This document shows, piece by piece, positions 31,292-41,311 of a DNA stretch of 64,000 nucleotides (positions are counted from its first letter, which is position 1; each line of letters begins with the position of its first letter). The notes under the pieces are model-generated. The model was given only the letters and a program-made list of their open reading frames with translations. It made no database searches and had not been told where the DNA came from. The position numbers and the translations under genes were made by a program. This DNA is from Liopterus haemorrhoidalis (taxonomy: Eukaryota > Arthropoda > Insecta > Coleoptera > Dytiscidae). The stretch lies in the NCBI GenBank assembly GCA_963971575.1, contig OZ020622.1, forward strand, positions 35,804,301 to 35,868,300. Direction: 5' to 3'.

Positions 31292-32430
31292 GATAGGGTA
31301 GGATGGGGGAATGGTGGTCTACGGGCAATGCCGGTCACTCTCAAATACCTAACTTCCCGGAACATTTCAATAAAAATACGATTGCTGGCCTCTAGTATAC
31401 GTCTGAGTAAACTTATTTACGAGGCGCCGCCATTTTGTTTCGCCCGCAGTGTCCGTGACAGCCGTCCATGTGTCGGGTCGTGTTTTGTCCTAAAATTTTG
31501 GAATTTTCAATCAAAGGTAAGCTTATAATACATTATATGGATGGATATGTTTTAATAACCAATTATTACATATATGTTAGTAAATCTAATGTCCCGGTTA
31601 GATTTTTGAAGGCTTATTTAGGTTTTAGTAATGACCAAAGAAAACGTTTTAGTAGTTTTGGGGTTATGCCAATCATTCCAAGCGGGTAATAACGGTCACC
31701 GACCGGCATTACTCTGAATGAAAATATAGTGCAAGTTTTACCTTTAGTTTAGAACATTCTTTTGTTGAAATAATGGCTCATAATTGTCTTTATTTTTACG
31801 TAGATGCCGCGAAACAGACGTAGAACAAAAACAAACGCAAAATGGAGCTAAGAGGACTTGGAGAACGCCATACAAGCTGTACTTCATGGAGATTCTATAC
31901 GGAAAGTTTCCAAGAAGTTTAGCATACCCTTCAATACTTTACAAGAACGGATCAAAAAAATTCTTCCTATTACCGGACCTTTTCTAGAAAAACATTCCAC
32001 TTTCTCATCAGAAGAGAAAGGTATGACTAAGAATATAAAACTTCTAGCCAAATTATTTTATTGTGTGAGTCCACGCGAAGTTTATGCTGATAAACATAAT
32101 ATAAAGCACAGGTTCAACAGGGAGAGGAAGCTGACTGGAAAAGATTGGCTATATGGTTTTTTAAAGAGAAATCCTTGAATAACTATCCGCCAACCCGAGG
32201 CAACCAGCATTAATTGCGTGACAGCTTTCAATAAAGAGGAGGTGTCCTGTTTCTTCAAAAATTTTGAAGACATTATGGAGAAACACCAGTTTACTGCATC
32301 AAAAATATACATCGTGGATGAGACTGGTATCAGCACCGTGAAAGGGACAGAAAAGAGTATGGTCAGTTACAAGATATGAAAGGGTAAAAAATATAACGGT
32401 CATTTGCGCAGTGTCTGCAGCAGGGTCCTA
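31292..32430 (+). pseudogene. pogo-type element B: untranslated exon, intron, N-terminal transposase
   Basis: A noncoding leader (31292-31516) ends in a GTAAGC donor at 31517. The intron ends TTTTTACGTAG, and the next base begins ATG at 31804 (MPRNRRRTKTNAKWS). The helix-turn-helix follows (DLENAIQAVLHGDSIRKVSK, then FSIPFNTLQERIKK), then the second DNA-binding domain (KDWLYGFLKRNP, ...FNKEEVSCFFKNFEDI) and the start of the DDE domain (IYIVDETGIST). Stops lie at 31849-31851, 32176-32178 and near 32377. The coding is lost near 32430, where gypsy begins. Confidence 0.72.
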
Positions 32431-32465
32431 GTCCCAGTTACCCGCAAGGTGCGGGCAATGGCGGG

Positions 32466-34050
32466 ATGTCACAAATTGACTATCTGAAATTTACACTTTC
32501 ACAAGCAGGTATCACACCAGACAATTTTAAGATCAGTGCGATCAAAGACTTCCCACAACCGAAAAATGTACATGAAGCGTGGAGATTTTTAGGTTTAGCT
32601 AGCTATTTTAGACCCTTTATACCGAACTTTGTAATTACTGATTTAACAAGCAAAAATGACAAATTCATTTGGAGTGATGAAAACCAGTGTTGAGGTTATT
32701 TAGTACATACGGAAGTGCATACAGATGCAAGCCTCCTGGGGATCGGAGCAATATTGTTGCAAGCGGTATGGAGATGCTGGTGCACTGCAATCAGTTGTGT
32801 ACCTATCCAAGAAAAACACGACAGCTGAAGTATTCTTAATGTAAATTAGAACTTATGGCGATAGCTTATGCCTGGGATAGTTACGCAATTACTTATTCGG
32901 ACGACACTTTGTTTGCCTGACTGACTGTGAAGCCTTAGTTCACATAGACGTGAATAAGACAAGAAATTCGTAGATTGCTAGATGACTGCAATTCGTCTAA
33001 GATTTTTATATGATACTTCGGCACAGGGCAAGTACGAAAATGGCTCATGTTGACGCATAATGGCGAGCGCCCGTTGGAGAAGAAGGTGATAAATACCAGC
33101 AGCTGTATGATCGACTGGACGTATTGACGGTTCTTTCCGAAGAAAATCAGATTATGATTATGCAATGGAGTGACCTGGAGTTATGACTGAAAATCAATTT
33201 GTTCCAGAAGGATAAGCAATCCTTGACTGCTGATGAGAAAACAAATATTTAAAACTACTTGTTGCATGACGGGCGATTATTTAGGATCGAGACGTTTCAG
33301 AATAAAACGCGATCTTTACGTTGTTCCAAAATCCATGAGAAAGACTATATGTGTGCGTTATCACGAAAACAGGCACTTTGGTCAGGAAAGAACAGTAGAG
33401 GCTATGAGAAGCAGCTTCTGGTTCCCCGGAATGCGACGGTATTTACGTCAACACTTACGATCATGCTTTGAATGTATTGTCAATAAAAATCCAAGTAGAC
33501 AACAGCCCGGGTTTTTACACAGTTTACCAATCCCGGAAAGACCCTTCGCACGCATACAAGCGGACCATTTTGGACCACTGATCATGTCAAAGAAAGGAAG
33601 CGTTCATATTTCGGTTGTCAAAAATGCATTGACAAAGTACGTAAAACTATATGCAGTGAAGACCACGAAAACTAGCACGAATCTGAAAGCAATTAGAAAA
33701 TTCCTCGATTGTTTTGGGATACCGAAACATATGGTAACTGATAGAGGTACTTGTTTTACCTCTAAGGAATTTGAAGAGTTGTTGTAAGAAATTAAATGTA
33801 AGACATACACTAATTTCTAGCAGGCATACACAATCTAACGGAGAAGTCGAATCCGTTATGAAAGTTCTATTGCCAACTTTGTTAACATCTATCGAAGGTG
33901 AAGAGCAGTGAGACGTGGTTACCACAAGTTGAAAAATACTTAAATAATGGTATTAACAAAAACACTAAAAAGTCACCCTTCGAAGCTTTGTATGGATACC
34001 AGCCGGTATTCGACAATGTGGCATATGAGGTGGATATGAGTTATGAGCGC
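32466..34050 (+). pseudogene. gypsy pol: end of reverse transcriptase, RNase H, integrase
   Basis: Begins in the RT connection (TLSQAGITPDNFKISAIKDF, RFLGLASYFRPFIPNF), passes an RNase H remnant (VHTDASLLGIGAILLQ, KLELMAIAYAW), then the integrase: zinc finger HENRHFGQERTVEAM...CFECIVNK, core IQADHFGPL, MVTDRGTCFTSKEFEELL, and a glutamate region near 33835 in QSNGEVESVMK. Stops and frameshifts occur throughout. The 5' part of pol and the LTRs are missing. Confidence 0.82.
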
Positions 34051-34175
34051 AAGTAACTAGCAACTAGTTACTATCCCTGTGTAAACATCTGACAATGTGA
34101 CTAGTAGAGTACTAGCTGCTAGTAGTTGGGCTAGGATAGCAGCTAGCCCGTGGACGTATTTACTAGCTACTATCT
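34045..34175. repeat. CTAG-rich subterminal array beside the PIF/Harbinger element
   Basis: About eight CTAG tetramers occur in 130 bp, many inside ACTAGC/GCTAGT words, between the end of gypsy pol and the MADF gene. Clusters of short palindromic words are common as transposase-binding arrays at DNA-transposon ends. That role is a guess, since the right-hand counterpart was not found. Confidence 0.35.
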
Positions 34176-34463
34176 TTTCCCCCACTACGCAAAATTGATA
34201 CATTTCAAATTGGCGCCAAGTGGTAACCTGTCATAACAAATATAAAAAAAAAAACATATCAGGTTATCAAGTTATAATTTATTTACATAAATTGCGTAAC
34301 ATTGATTTATTAATTGATGATTTATTTTCAATTTAATAATACCACTAGTTTGTTTATCAACATACACCATTTGTCTATACTCTAAAATGTGATTTAACCT
34401 AAAAAAAATTATAGAATGTGCAACAAGAAATATTTCATTACTAATTAATTGTATATATTTCAG

Positions 34464-34810
34464 TGAGGTGGTCAAAAAATGATACCCTACGATTTGTAGA
34501 ACTCTACAGGGAGCATGAGAGCTTGTGGAACATCACAAGCATTCATTATAGGAACAAAAATATGAAGAATACGATATACCAAAGAATAATACAAGAAATG
34601 GTAATAGATGACTTCGGCTTAGCCGAAGTCAAACAAAAAGTTAAAAATCTTAGAGAGACATATAACCAGGAGTTAATAAAAATATTTAAAAAAAACAAAA
34701 AATCAGGCGCAGGTTAAGATGATATCTATCATCCAAGTATGAAATGGTTTACTGTAATGGATTCGTTCATGAAGAATGTGAAAGGAAAAAGGGCTACGCA
34801 AAGTAATCGT
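34464..34810 (+). pseudogene. PIF/Harbinger MADF-domain protein, exon with MADF domain
   Basis: An acceptor (TATTTCAG, ending 34462) precedes RWSKNDTLRFVELYREHESL, then MVIDDFGLAEVKQKVKNLRE and DDIYHPSMKWFTVMDSFM. This is a MADF DNA-binding domain of about 90 residues. One stop codon (TAA, 34715-34717) interrupts it. The exon ends at a GTAAGT donor (34811-34816) after TQSNR. The phase is 0 and matches the next exon. An upstream exon with the start codon was not identified. Confidence 0.7.
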
Positions 34811-34831
34811 GTAAGTAAAAGTATTATTTTA

Positions 34832-35414
34832 TTAAACATATTTAAATTTATATAAATTAATTACAATACTTAAATTTTTTTTATCATCTTGCCAACTAGC
34901 AGCACCCTCATTATTAAAATATCTTTTGAAGTGATCTCTTATATCACGAGCTAGCTTACCAGATCGCCTGCAGTTTCTGTTTAAATTTCGCAGTTCTGTT
35001 ATTTCTGCTCTCCAGCGCCTTGGTGTTATTTCTCCAGTGTCAATATTTTCTTCATCTAAAGCTCCTTCTGAAATATATGTTTTGGGGGCTATACGCCTTA
35101 ACCAATTATGAAGTACACAAATCGTACGGATAATTTTGTCAACGGTTGATAATTTAAGTGAAATTTTCCTGTCCAAAATTCGCAATCTACCAACAATAAT
35201 GCCAAAGGCATGTTCACTATTCGTCTTGCTCGCGATAATCTATAATTGAAGATGTTTTCATCTTTCTGCAGTGTTTCCCGAGAATAAGGTTTCATTAGGT
35301 ATGTCTTTAGGGGAAAAGCTTCGTCTCCTACAATTAATCTACCATTTGGTAGAATACCATGTTCTAAGGCTTCATACAATGACGAATTTTGGAATACTCC
35401 TCCATCTGACACCA

Positions 35415-35466
<52 letters not shown>

Positions 35467-35631
35467 CCCTACATCTATATATGAAAAACAATAATTATGA
35501 TCCACTAAGGCAAGCAGAACAATACTTTGTTGTCCTTTATAGTTAAAATACTCCGTTCCTGAATTTGGTGGAGCAGTAATCAAAATATGCTTTCTATCTA
35601 CGGCACCATAACAATTTCTATTTCTTTCCAT
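34832..35631 (-). pseudogene. PIF/Harbinger transposase (DDE nuclease), within the MADF intron
   Basis: The minus strand reads NCYGAVDRKHILITAPPNSG (first D), YFNYKGQQSIVLLALVDHNY, VVSDGGVFQNSSLYEALEHG (second D), GDEAFPLKTYLMKPYS and FNYRLSRARRIV. A one-base deletion near 35212 shifts the frame just before the glutamate; EHAFGIIVGRLRIL is found in the next frame, followed by VDKIIRTICVLHNWLR and the C-terminus. Between DVGFN and VSDGG an in-frame (TA)n tract encodes an IY repeat. A stop lies immediately before the first M, so the N-terminus is lost or in another exon. Confidence 0.85.
35416..35462. repeat. (TA)n microsatellite inside the Harbinger transposase
   Basis: About 22 TA units replace or expand a short glycine-containing turn of the transposase while keeping the reading frame on both sides. 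Related TA tracts lie at 36258-36275 and 36337-36387. Confidence 0.95.
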
Positions 35632-35756
35632 TCATTTTCTGAGTTTGGAAACTAGAATTGAAAACAAAAAATTAATAAATAATAGAAACAAAAATACATA
35701 AAATTAAATTTTAGCAGTTATATATTTAAAAGTAATGCCGACATATTTTGTTTCAG

Positions 35757-36140
35757 GATATTGAAACTATGACAATGGAAGCCATGGACGTTTCGGACGA
35801 GGATGCTCATGATGTTCCATGCTCAAGTAACAGCTTTTTTGAGCTTCAACTGGCATCCCCTGCGTCGTCACCTGCAAATGTTTCTAATAGCGAACCTACT
35901 GCAGGACCTTCTACTGCTTCTGTTTCTTCCCGCGCTCCTGTTACCACCTGTGCTTCTGTTTCCTTCCCTGCTTCTAATGCAGTGACTCGTAAAAAGAGAG
36001 TGAATCAGCTGCATAATTTAACAGAAGCTGTAAAAGAGTTACAAAAAACAAATGCGATATTGCAAAGGGAAGACGATGAGTGCGATACATTTGGTGCTTA
36101 TGTGGCTTCAGTGCCCAGTCGGAAATCCAGACTATTTTGA
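35757..36140 (+). CDS. PIF/Harbinger MADF protein, C-terminal exon
   Basis: An acceptor (TTTTGTTTCAG, ending 35756) opens the exon in phase 0 with DIETMTMEAMDVSDEDAHDV. An S/T/P-rich region of about 70 residues follows, then KKRVNQLHNLTEAVKELQKT and CDTFGAYVASV, a short helical C-terminal motif like those of Adf1-type MADF proteins. It joins in frame to the MADF exon at 34464-34810. The last residues appear frameshifted, since ILMQHRIN-like coding continues in another frame beyond 36130. Confidence 0.6.
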   Translation, partial: DIETMTMEAMDVSDEDAHDVPCSSNSFFELQLASPASSPANVSNSEPTAGPSTASVSSRAPVTTCASVSFPASNAVTRKKRVNQLHNLTEAVKELQKTNAILQREDDECDTFGAYVASVPSRKSRLF

Positions 36141-36329
36141 TGCAGCACAGAATAAACGCGAGCAACGTTCAGACATACGTCGTTAATGATAACGACATTT
36201 TTTAATTTAGTGCAATGAGGTGTAATTTTTTTTTTACAATTTGTTTTGTTTTTAAATATATATATATATGTATATATGTATTTAAAAAAATCCAAATTGT
36301 AAAAAAAAATTATATTATTATATTAAAAA

Positions 36330-36336
<7 letters not shown>

Positions 36337-36387
<51 letters not shown>
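36337..36387. repeat. (TA)n microsatellite
   Basis: An uninterrupted TA tract of about 25 units marks the right side of the PIF/Harbinger region and the start of the gypsy A sequence. A shorter impure TA/TG tract precedes it at 36258-36280. Confidence 0.95.
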
Positions 36388-36391
<4 letters not shown>

Positions 36392-36456
36392 CGAATTGAT
36401 GAATCGGAAGCATAGCTAAAAAAGTAGATCTTAGCAATAGTGCTATTATAAAATAT

Positions 36457-37188
36457 ATGGTTGCAGGTCTTGGTGATCTGGAGCTGTGTAAAACCTTGTC
36501 GCTTATGAATTGTGACTCGCCACAACAACTGCTAAAACGGCTAAAACAACTGGAAGATGTAATGGCTCAGGAAAAAGGTCGGAATGGAAAATATTCATTT
36601 AAGAAAATGAGTATAGCGGATAAGAAACAGGAGAAGGACAAGAAATGTTACAACTGTGGTGCTGCAGGCCACATCGCAGTGAACTGTACGGTAGCTTCGA
36701 AGAAAGGTAAATGCTTTATATGCTCACCTTCTGGACACATAGCTTCAGGATGTCCGAACAAAAGCAAAGAGAAAGAGGAAAGCAAGAGAGTAATGGAAAA
36801 GAATGTGAGGTTAGTTCTTGAAAATGACAGGTTAGTAGACGAATACCACAAGCATGTTACTGTAGAAGAAAATAAAATGCTAGCGTTTATAGATTTAGGT
36901 AGTGATTGTGTCACAATGAAAGCAGGGGTAGCTGAGAAATGTATCATTCCGTATCTGAGCTACTCGGTGAAACTAAAAGGATTCCGAGGAGGTAGATGTA
37001 CAACCATCGGAAAGAGAAATCTACTAGTGGAGGTGGATGAAATCAAGATGGAGACAGAAATACTCATCGTTCCAGACGAATCTCAAGAAGTAGACATAAT
37101 AATCGGGAGATCAATGCTCGATGACCCAGATGTTATGATTATTAGGCACGGTAAGGACCTACATATACTGAGTAATGAAAAAAATTAA
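36457..37188 (+). pseudogene. gypsy A gag C-terminus and protease
   Basis: The frame is open for 243 codons. Two zinc knuckles lie near residues 66-100: CYNCGAAGHIAVNC and CFICSPSGHIASGC. The aspartic protease begins at MLAFIDLGSDCVTM, where the usual D-T/S-G box reads DLGS, with an extra residue between D and G. The flap and second half follow (VDIIIGRSMLDDPDVMII). It would be cleaved from a polyprotein to process gag and pol. The first part of gag is missing. Confidence 0.78.
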
Positions 37189-38225
37189 TTTTCTAGCCAG
37201 CTTACAAAACGTGACCAGAAAATTTTGACAATTGAGAAGAAAGAGATTACTACAGAAGAAGTTAAAATTGGCCAATGCATAAACGAACAGGAAAAAGATA
37301 AGGTAGTCGAAATGGTGAACAGTAACCGAGAATGTTTTGCAACAAACCTGAAGGAGCTAGGTAAGACTGATTTATCTGAATTTAAAATATAATTTGATAA
37401 AGATGAAATCATAATGAGTCAGTCATATAAAATACCGCATGCTTGATGAGTTGCTTGACGCTAAAATCATTCGAAAATCTAAGTCACCATATGCTAGCCC
37501 GATGATTTTAGTGAAAAATAAAGAAGGTAATGAAAGATTATGCGTGGATTTCCGACGCTTGAATAGAATAACGAAAACAGTAACTTATCCGGTTCCTAGA
37601 ATACAGGATCAGTTAGATAAGTTATCAGGTAATAAGATGTTCACTATACTGGATCTAACTAGTGGTTATTACCAAATCCCAGTAGCTGCAGAGTCTAGAA
37701 AGTATACAGTCTTTGTTACACCTGATGAAAAATATGAATTTTTGGTTATGCCATTTGGAGTCGTAAATGCACCAGCCGAATTTATTAGCATGTTGACAGA
37801 AGCCATGAACGTTGTGAAAGAAGACTTAGTCATGTATATGGACGATTTAATCGTGGCATGTAAGAACTTTGAAGAAGGGTTAGAAAAATTAAAGCGGGTT
37901 ATGAATTGCTTGAAAAGACTAACCTAACTTTAAAATTAACTAAATGTAGTTTTTTCTGTGAGAGAGTAGAATTTCTAGGATTTGAAGTGTGCGAGGAAGG
38001 CATACCATAGGAACATAGGAACCAGGAAGAAGGAAGATACAGGCCGTAAAGGATTTTCCGACGCCTGAAGGTGTCCATGATATTAAAAGATTTTTAGGAC
38101 TTGCTAACTTTTAGATACATACCAAAGTTCTCACTAATTGCAGAGCCGTTGACGAGGGTGATGAAGCAGATATTCCGTTCCAGTGGAAGGAAGAGCAACG
38201 TACAGCTTTCAACGAGTTGAGAAGA
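37189..38225 (+). pseudogene. gypsy A reverse transcriptase
   Basis: The linker frame has a stop at 37390. RT boxes are LDELLDAKIIRKSKSPYASP, RLCVDFRRLNRITK, FTILDLTSGYYQIPV, VMPFGVVNAPAEF and the active site MYMDDLIVACKNFEEGLEK. A frameshift at about 37925 and a stop near 38008 follow, with CSFFCERVEFLGFEVCEEGI and KRFLGLAN-type RNase H connection residues in the other frames. Copying of gypsy RNA to DNA would need the intact enzyme. Confidence 0.88.
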
Positions 38226-38329
38226 CTGGGACAGTACGGACAACGTCGAAGCGCGGTAGGTAAATGCCGGAGATGAAATCGCGGGAGGCCAAGTTAATAT
38301 TAAATTAGTGAAACATGACTACAACACTG

Positions 38330-38940
38330 AACGCGAGCTGTTGCGATGAGAGAGAGAACTCTTGGTGCGCAAACGCGAATTGCTCGACAGCGAGCGCGAA
38401 TTAATTAATCAAACTCAAACGTTAAATACAACGGTAGCACCGTGGCTAGGACCTGGCGGATAGTCTGCTGCCGGACTTAAATCCATCGTTAGCAACAGGA
38501 TTAACGGCAGAGCAGTGGGTCAGGTGTTGGTATTGTTTACCCAAAGCGTGCTCAAGTTGAACGGAGCCGGTCGCTTTTGGTTCGATAGTCTTGGAAGATG
38601 TCATGTCACCTACGACAACAGTTGCTGAGAAACTTCTATGCGCGACCAGGCTGACGTCCATCTGGAGCTAACTAGACGCAAGAAGGAAAAGTCGGAGACT
38701 TATGAGAGTATGTATACGTGATGAAAGCGATAGCCCACAGGGGAGCAATAGGAAATGGGTCGCTCATCAAGTACATTCTGAATGAACTTGGAGATCGCGA
38801 GCTTACAGGGCTATTCTCCCTGTGTGCTTTCGATGACCTGGAAGACTTTCTTCGCCGAGTGAAAAGCTTCGAGAGTATAGACGAACGCGCGCAATATGTT
38901 GCAAGGCTCGAACGAGCAATGCAGCCGCGAAGACCTATAT
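38330..38940 (+). pseudogene. gypsy B gag, N-terminal and central parts
   Basis: One frame has a repetitive charged helix (ERELLVRKRELLDSERELIN) near 38345-38405. Later frames read TRRKKEKSETYESMY, then VMKAIAHRGAIGNGSLIKYI, DRELTGLFSLCAFDDLEDFL and RVKSFESIDERAQYVARLER, a gypsy gag pattern. No zinc knuckle or protease remains; the frame runs straight into RT at about 38935. Confidence 0.6.
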
Positions 38941-41311
38941 GGACGATTTTCTAGTTCCAGCCAAGAATTGGGAGGATCTGTTAAGAAGAATCCGACTGGT
39001 ATTAGACGTTGTCTCAAAAGCAAAGTTGACTATACTTCTGTCAAAATGCCAGTTTGACGAAAGACAAGTTGAGTTTCTTGGTTTCGTGGTTACAAACGGA
39101 GGAATTTAGTCGGGCCAAGGAAGTTGGAAGCGATACGAGATTACCCGGCGCCTAGAAATGTGCACTAGGTGCGACGCTACTTGGGCATGAAAGGTATCTT
39201 CCGTAGATTCGTTAAAGACTATGCAAGAAAGACGGTCCGTTTGACGGAATTGACACGCAAAGCTGTAACGTTTCGCTGGGAAGCAGAGCAGAACTCGTTC
39301 CAGATCTTGAAGCAGGACCTGTTGCAGGCATCCGTATTGAAGATGTTTGATCCCGCCGACCTAATAGAGCTACACACCGACGCCAGTGCGAAGGGATTGG
39401 CTGGCATGCTGTTACAGAAGGGCGCGACGAGTAATCTGCACTTAGTTTGCTGCGTAAGTAAAAGGACAACGGGGGCCGAGCGGCATTATCACTCAAGCAA
39501 GCTAGAATTGATGGCTGTAGTCTGAACCAGCTAAGAGATCTGTTCCTGGGGCGCAAGATCACGATCGTGACAGACTGCCAATACCTAATATATTGAAATG
39601 TAAACAAGACCAAGTCTCCACAAATAGAAAGACCTAGAAATACGTCACCGTCCCGGAGAGAAGATGCAACACGTGGACGCATTAAGCCGGGCGTCTGTGG
39701 GACATCCAGTCGATACGTGGAATGAGATAGTGGATCCGAAGGTGAGCGTTTTCATGGCTATAGCCGAAGAAGACTATATATTGACAATACAGTACTCGGA
39801 TAGCGAGTTGAAAAGAATTATTAACGTTCTTAACATGGCGGAGTGCGACCGACCTCCGGAAGAACGACATTTAGCAACTCAGTACAGGATCGAGAATTCA
39901 ATCCTGTACCGTGCGATAGAAGATAAGGGAAAAAAGCATATGAGATATGTTGTGCTAAGGTCCATGCGGAAATAGATTATGGTAAAGTATCATGACTTGC
40001 TTGGACAATTCAACGTGGACAGAACAGTGGCAAAGATCCGAGAGTGGTACTGGTTCCCTCGGATGAAAAACTACGTGCAAAATACAATCGCGCGTTGTGT
40101 AAAGTGCCTGATAACAAAGGTACCAGAAGGTTGGCAGCCGGGGTATCTTCATCCGATACTAGTGGGCACGCGACCCTTCGAGCCCGTACCTAGATCACCT
40201 GGAGCCTTTTGTTCAAAATCAACGAGACCATAAGTACATGCTGCTTATTGTAGACGTTCTGACAAAATACGTCCAGGTCGTGCCAGCAGTAAAGACCTTC
40301 ACGAACCATCTCGGGTTGCCGAGACGCATTATCAGCAACCGTGGAACATGTTTCACGTCTCGGAAGTTTGAAGATTACTGCCGGAAACAAGAAATTCAGC
40401 TTGTGTAGAACAGCACGCGTCATCCGCGAATTAATGGGCAGGTGAAGCGCGCAAACTGCACCATTATCCCGGTGATACAATCAAAATTTGAATTGGGGGA
40501 AGAAAACACCTGGAGTGAAGCGATGGAGGAGGTGCAGCGTGACCCAAACGCGGTGCTTAACTAAACGACAGTTAGTTAGTTAGTTAGTTAAAAATTTTGG
40601 CGCACAGCAACAAAGGCTATTTGCGCCTAACGCAGCCCTAACTAAACGACAGGACGCTGACCGTTTGAACTACTATATGGGTACAAACCTCAGTATGTAG
40701 ACGTGGCATTGCGCGATTTAGTTTCGCCGGCGGACGCGTATCTTCGTACCGAAGAATTATGAGAGACGGCGAGACTAAAGAAATAATTAAATAGCATGAC
40801 CAGTGGAGGCGTGTGATGGCGGTTTCCTTCCTGCAGTTTTAATCCTGCGGGAAGAACCCCATGGGTTAACGAAAGTTGCACTAGACGCCATAGAACGTGA
40901 TAGAGTCGCGCAGAAGATGAGATACGACTCGAAGAGAATACCAACGCCGAAGTATCAAGAGGGTGATATGGTACTTGTGGTCAGAGAACCCGTTGCCACA
41001 GGATAGTCAAGACAGTTGGCACCCAAATTTAAAGGGCCATATATTGTAGCCAAGGTGTATCCACCGTTGCTGGAGCGTCGAGAACTCGGAGACCGTTCGA
41101 TTACATTTACTCCGCATAGCCAATGAAACCGTGGTGCATCATACCAGAAGACGAAGATGACAAAACCGACGTCGAATCTGAAGAAGACGAGAACGACGAC
41201 GACAAAATTGGAAAAGATAGAGAGTCTACTGCAGATGACAGCCCGTCCAACAGCGAGGGCAAGGACGCTCTTGTTGCCAGGAGAGCCCGAACTGTAAGGA
41301 ATACTTCCTGA
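38930..41311 (+). pseudogene. gypsy B pol: RT end, RNase H, integrase with altered catalytic residues
   Basis: Starts at TYMDDFLVPAKNWEDL and continues LSKCQFDERQVEFLGFVVTN. RRYLGMKGIFRRFVKDY and the RNase H box LHTDASAKGLAGMLLQ follow, then HVDALSRAS. The integrase zinc finger has HDLLGQFNVDRTVAKI...CVKCLITK. In the core, ISNRGTCFTSRKFE has N where the family has the second catalytic D, and NGQVKRANCT has K where it has the catalytic E. Multiple stops and frameshifts occur. The tail (41123-41311) is a D/E-rich stretch. Confidence 0.82.
40572..40638 (-). mobile_element. I-clade fragment E3, a 67-bp insertion
   Basis: Only the last 67 bp of the E-family 3' UTR are present: the terminal hairpin (GGCGCA/TGCGCC) and the AACT tail. 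It is flanked by a perfect 14-bp TSD, TAACTAAACGACAG (40558-40571 and 40639-40652), in gypsy B. It is an extremely 5'-truncated but genuine retrotransposition event. Confidence 0.93.

Larger units (their letters stand above)
34200..36250. mobile_element. PIF/Harbinger element encoding MADF protein and transposase
   Basis: A plus-strand MADF (Myb/SANT-like) gene in two exons has an antisense DDE nuclease gene in its intron. The pair MADF/Myb-like plus nuclease is the defining coding content of PIF/Harbinger transposons. Terminal repeats were not found, so the limits are approximate. (TA)n tracts occur at 35416-35462 and around 36258 and 36337-36387. Confidence 0.65.
36406..38225 (+). mobile_element. 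gypsy element A: gag knuckles, protease, reverse transcriptase
   Basis: Plus-strand coding runs from two CCHC knuckles through protease and RT to the RT/RNase H junction near 38225, where another gypsy (B) starts with its own gag. The 5' LTR, most of gag, RNase H and integrase are absent. The coding is in fair condition, so this is a relatively young fragment. Confidence 0.8.
38240..41311 (+). mobile_element. gypsy element B, internally deleted
   Basis: Gag N-terminal sequence passes directly into reverse transcriptase at its YMDD box, then RNase H, integrase and the C-terminal tail of pol. A 67-bp I-clade insertion (E3) with a 14-bp TSD lies at 40572-40638. LTRs are not recognised. Base composition is more GC-rich than gypsy A, so these are different families. 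Confidence 0.78.

Noticed and set aside
35271..35465. Plus-strand ORF encoding an IY repeat
   Set aside because: Antisense to the Harbinger transposase and generated by the (TA)n tract.
34464..36140. The MADF gene as a host gene
   Set aside because: It contains a stop codon, is paired with a Harbinger nuclease, and sits among TE debris, so transposon origin is more likely.
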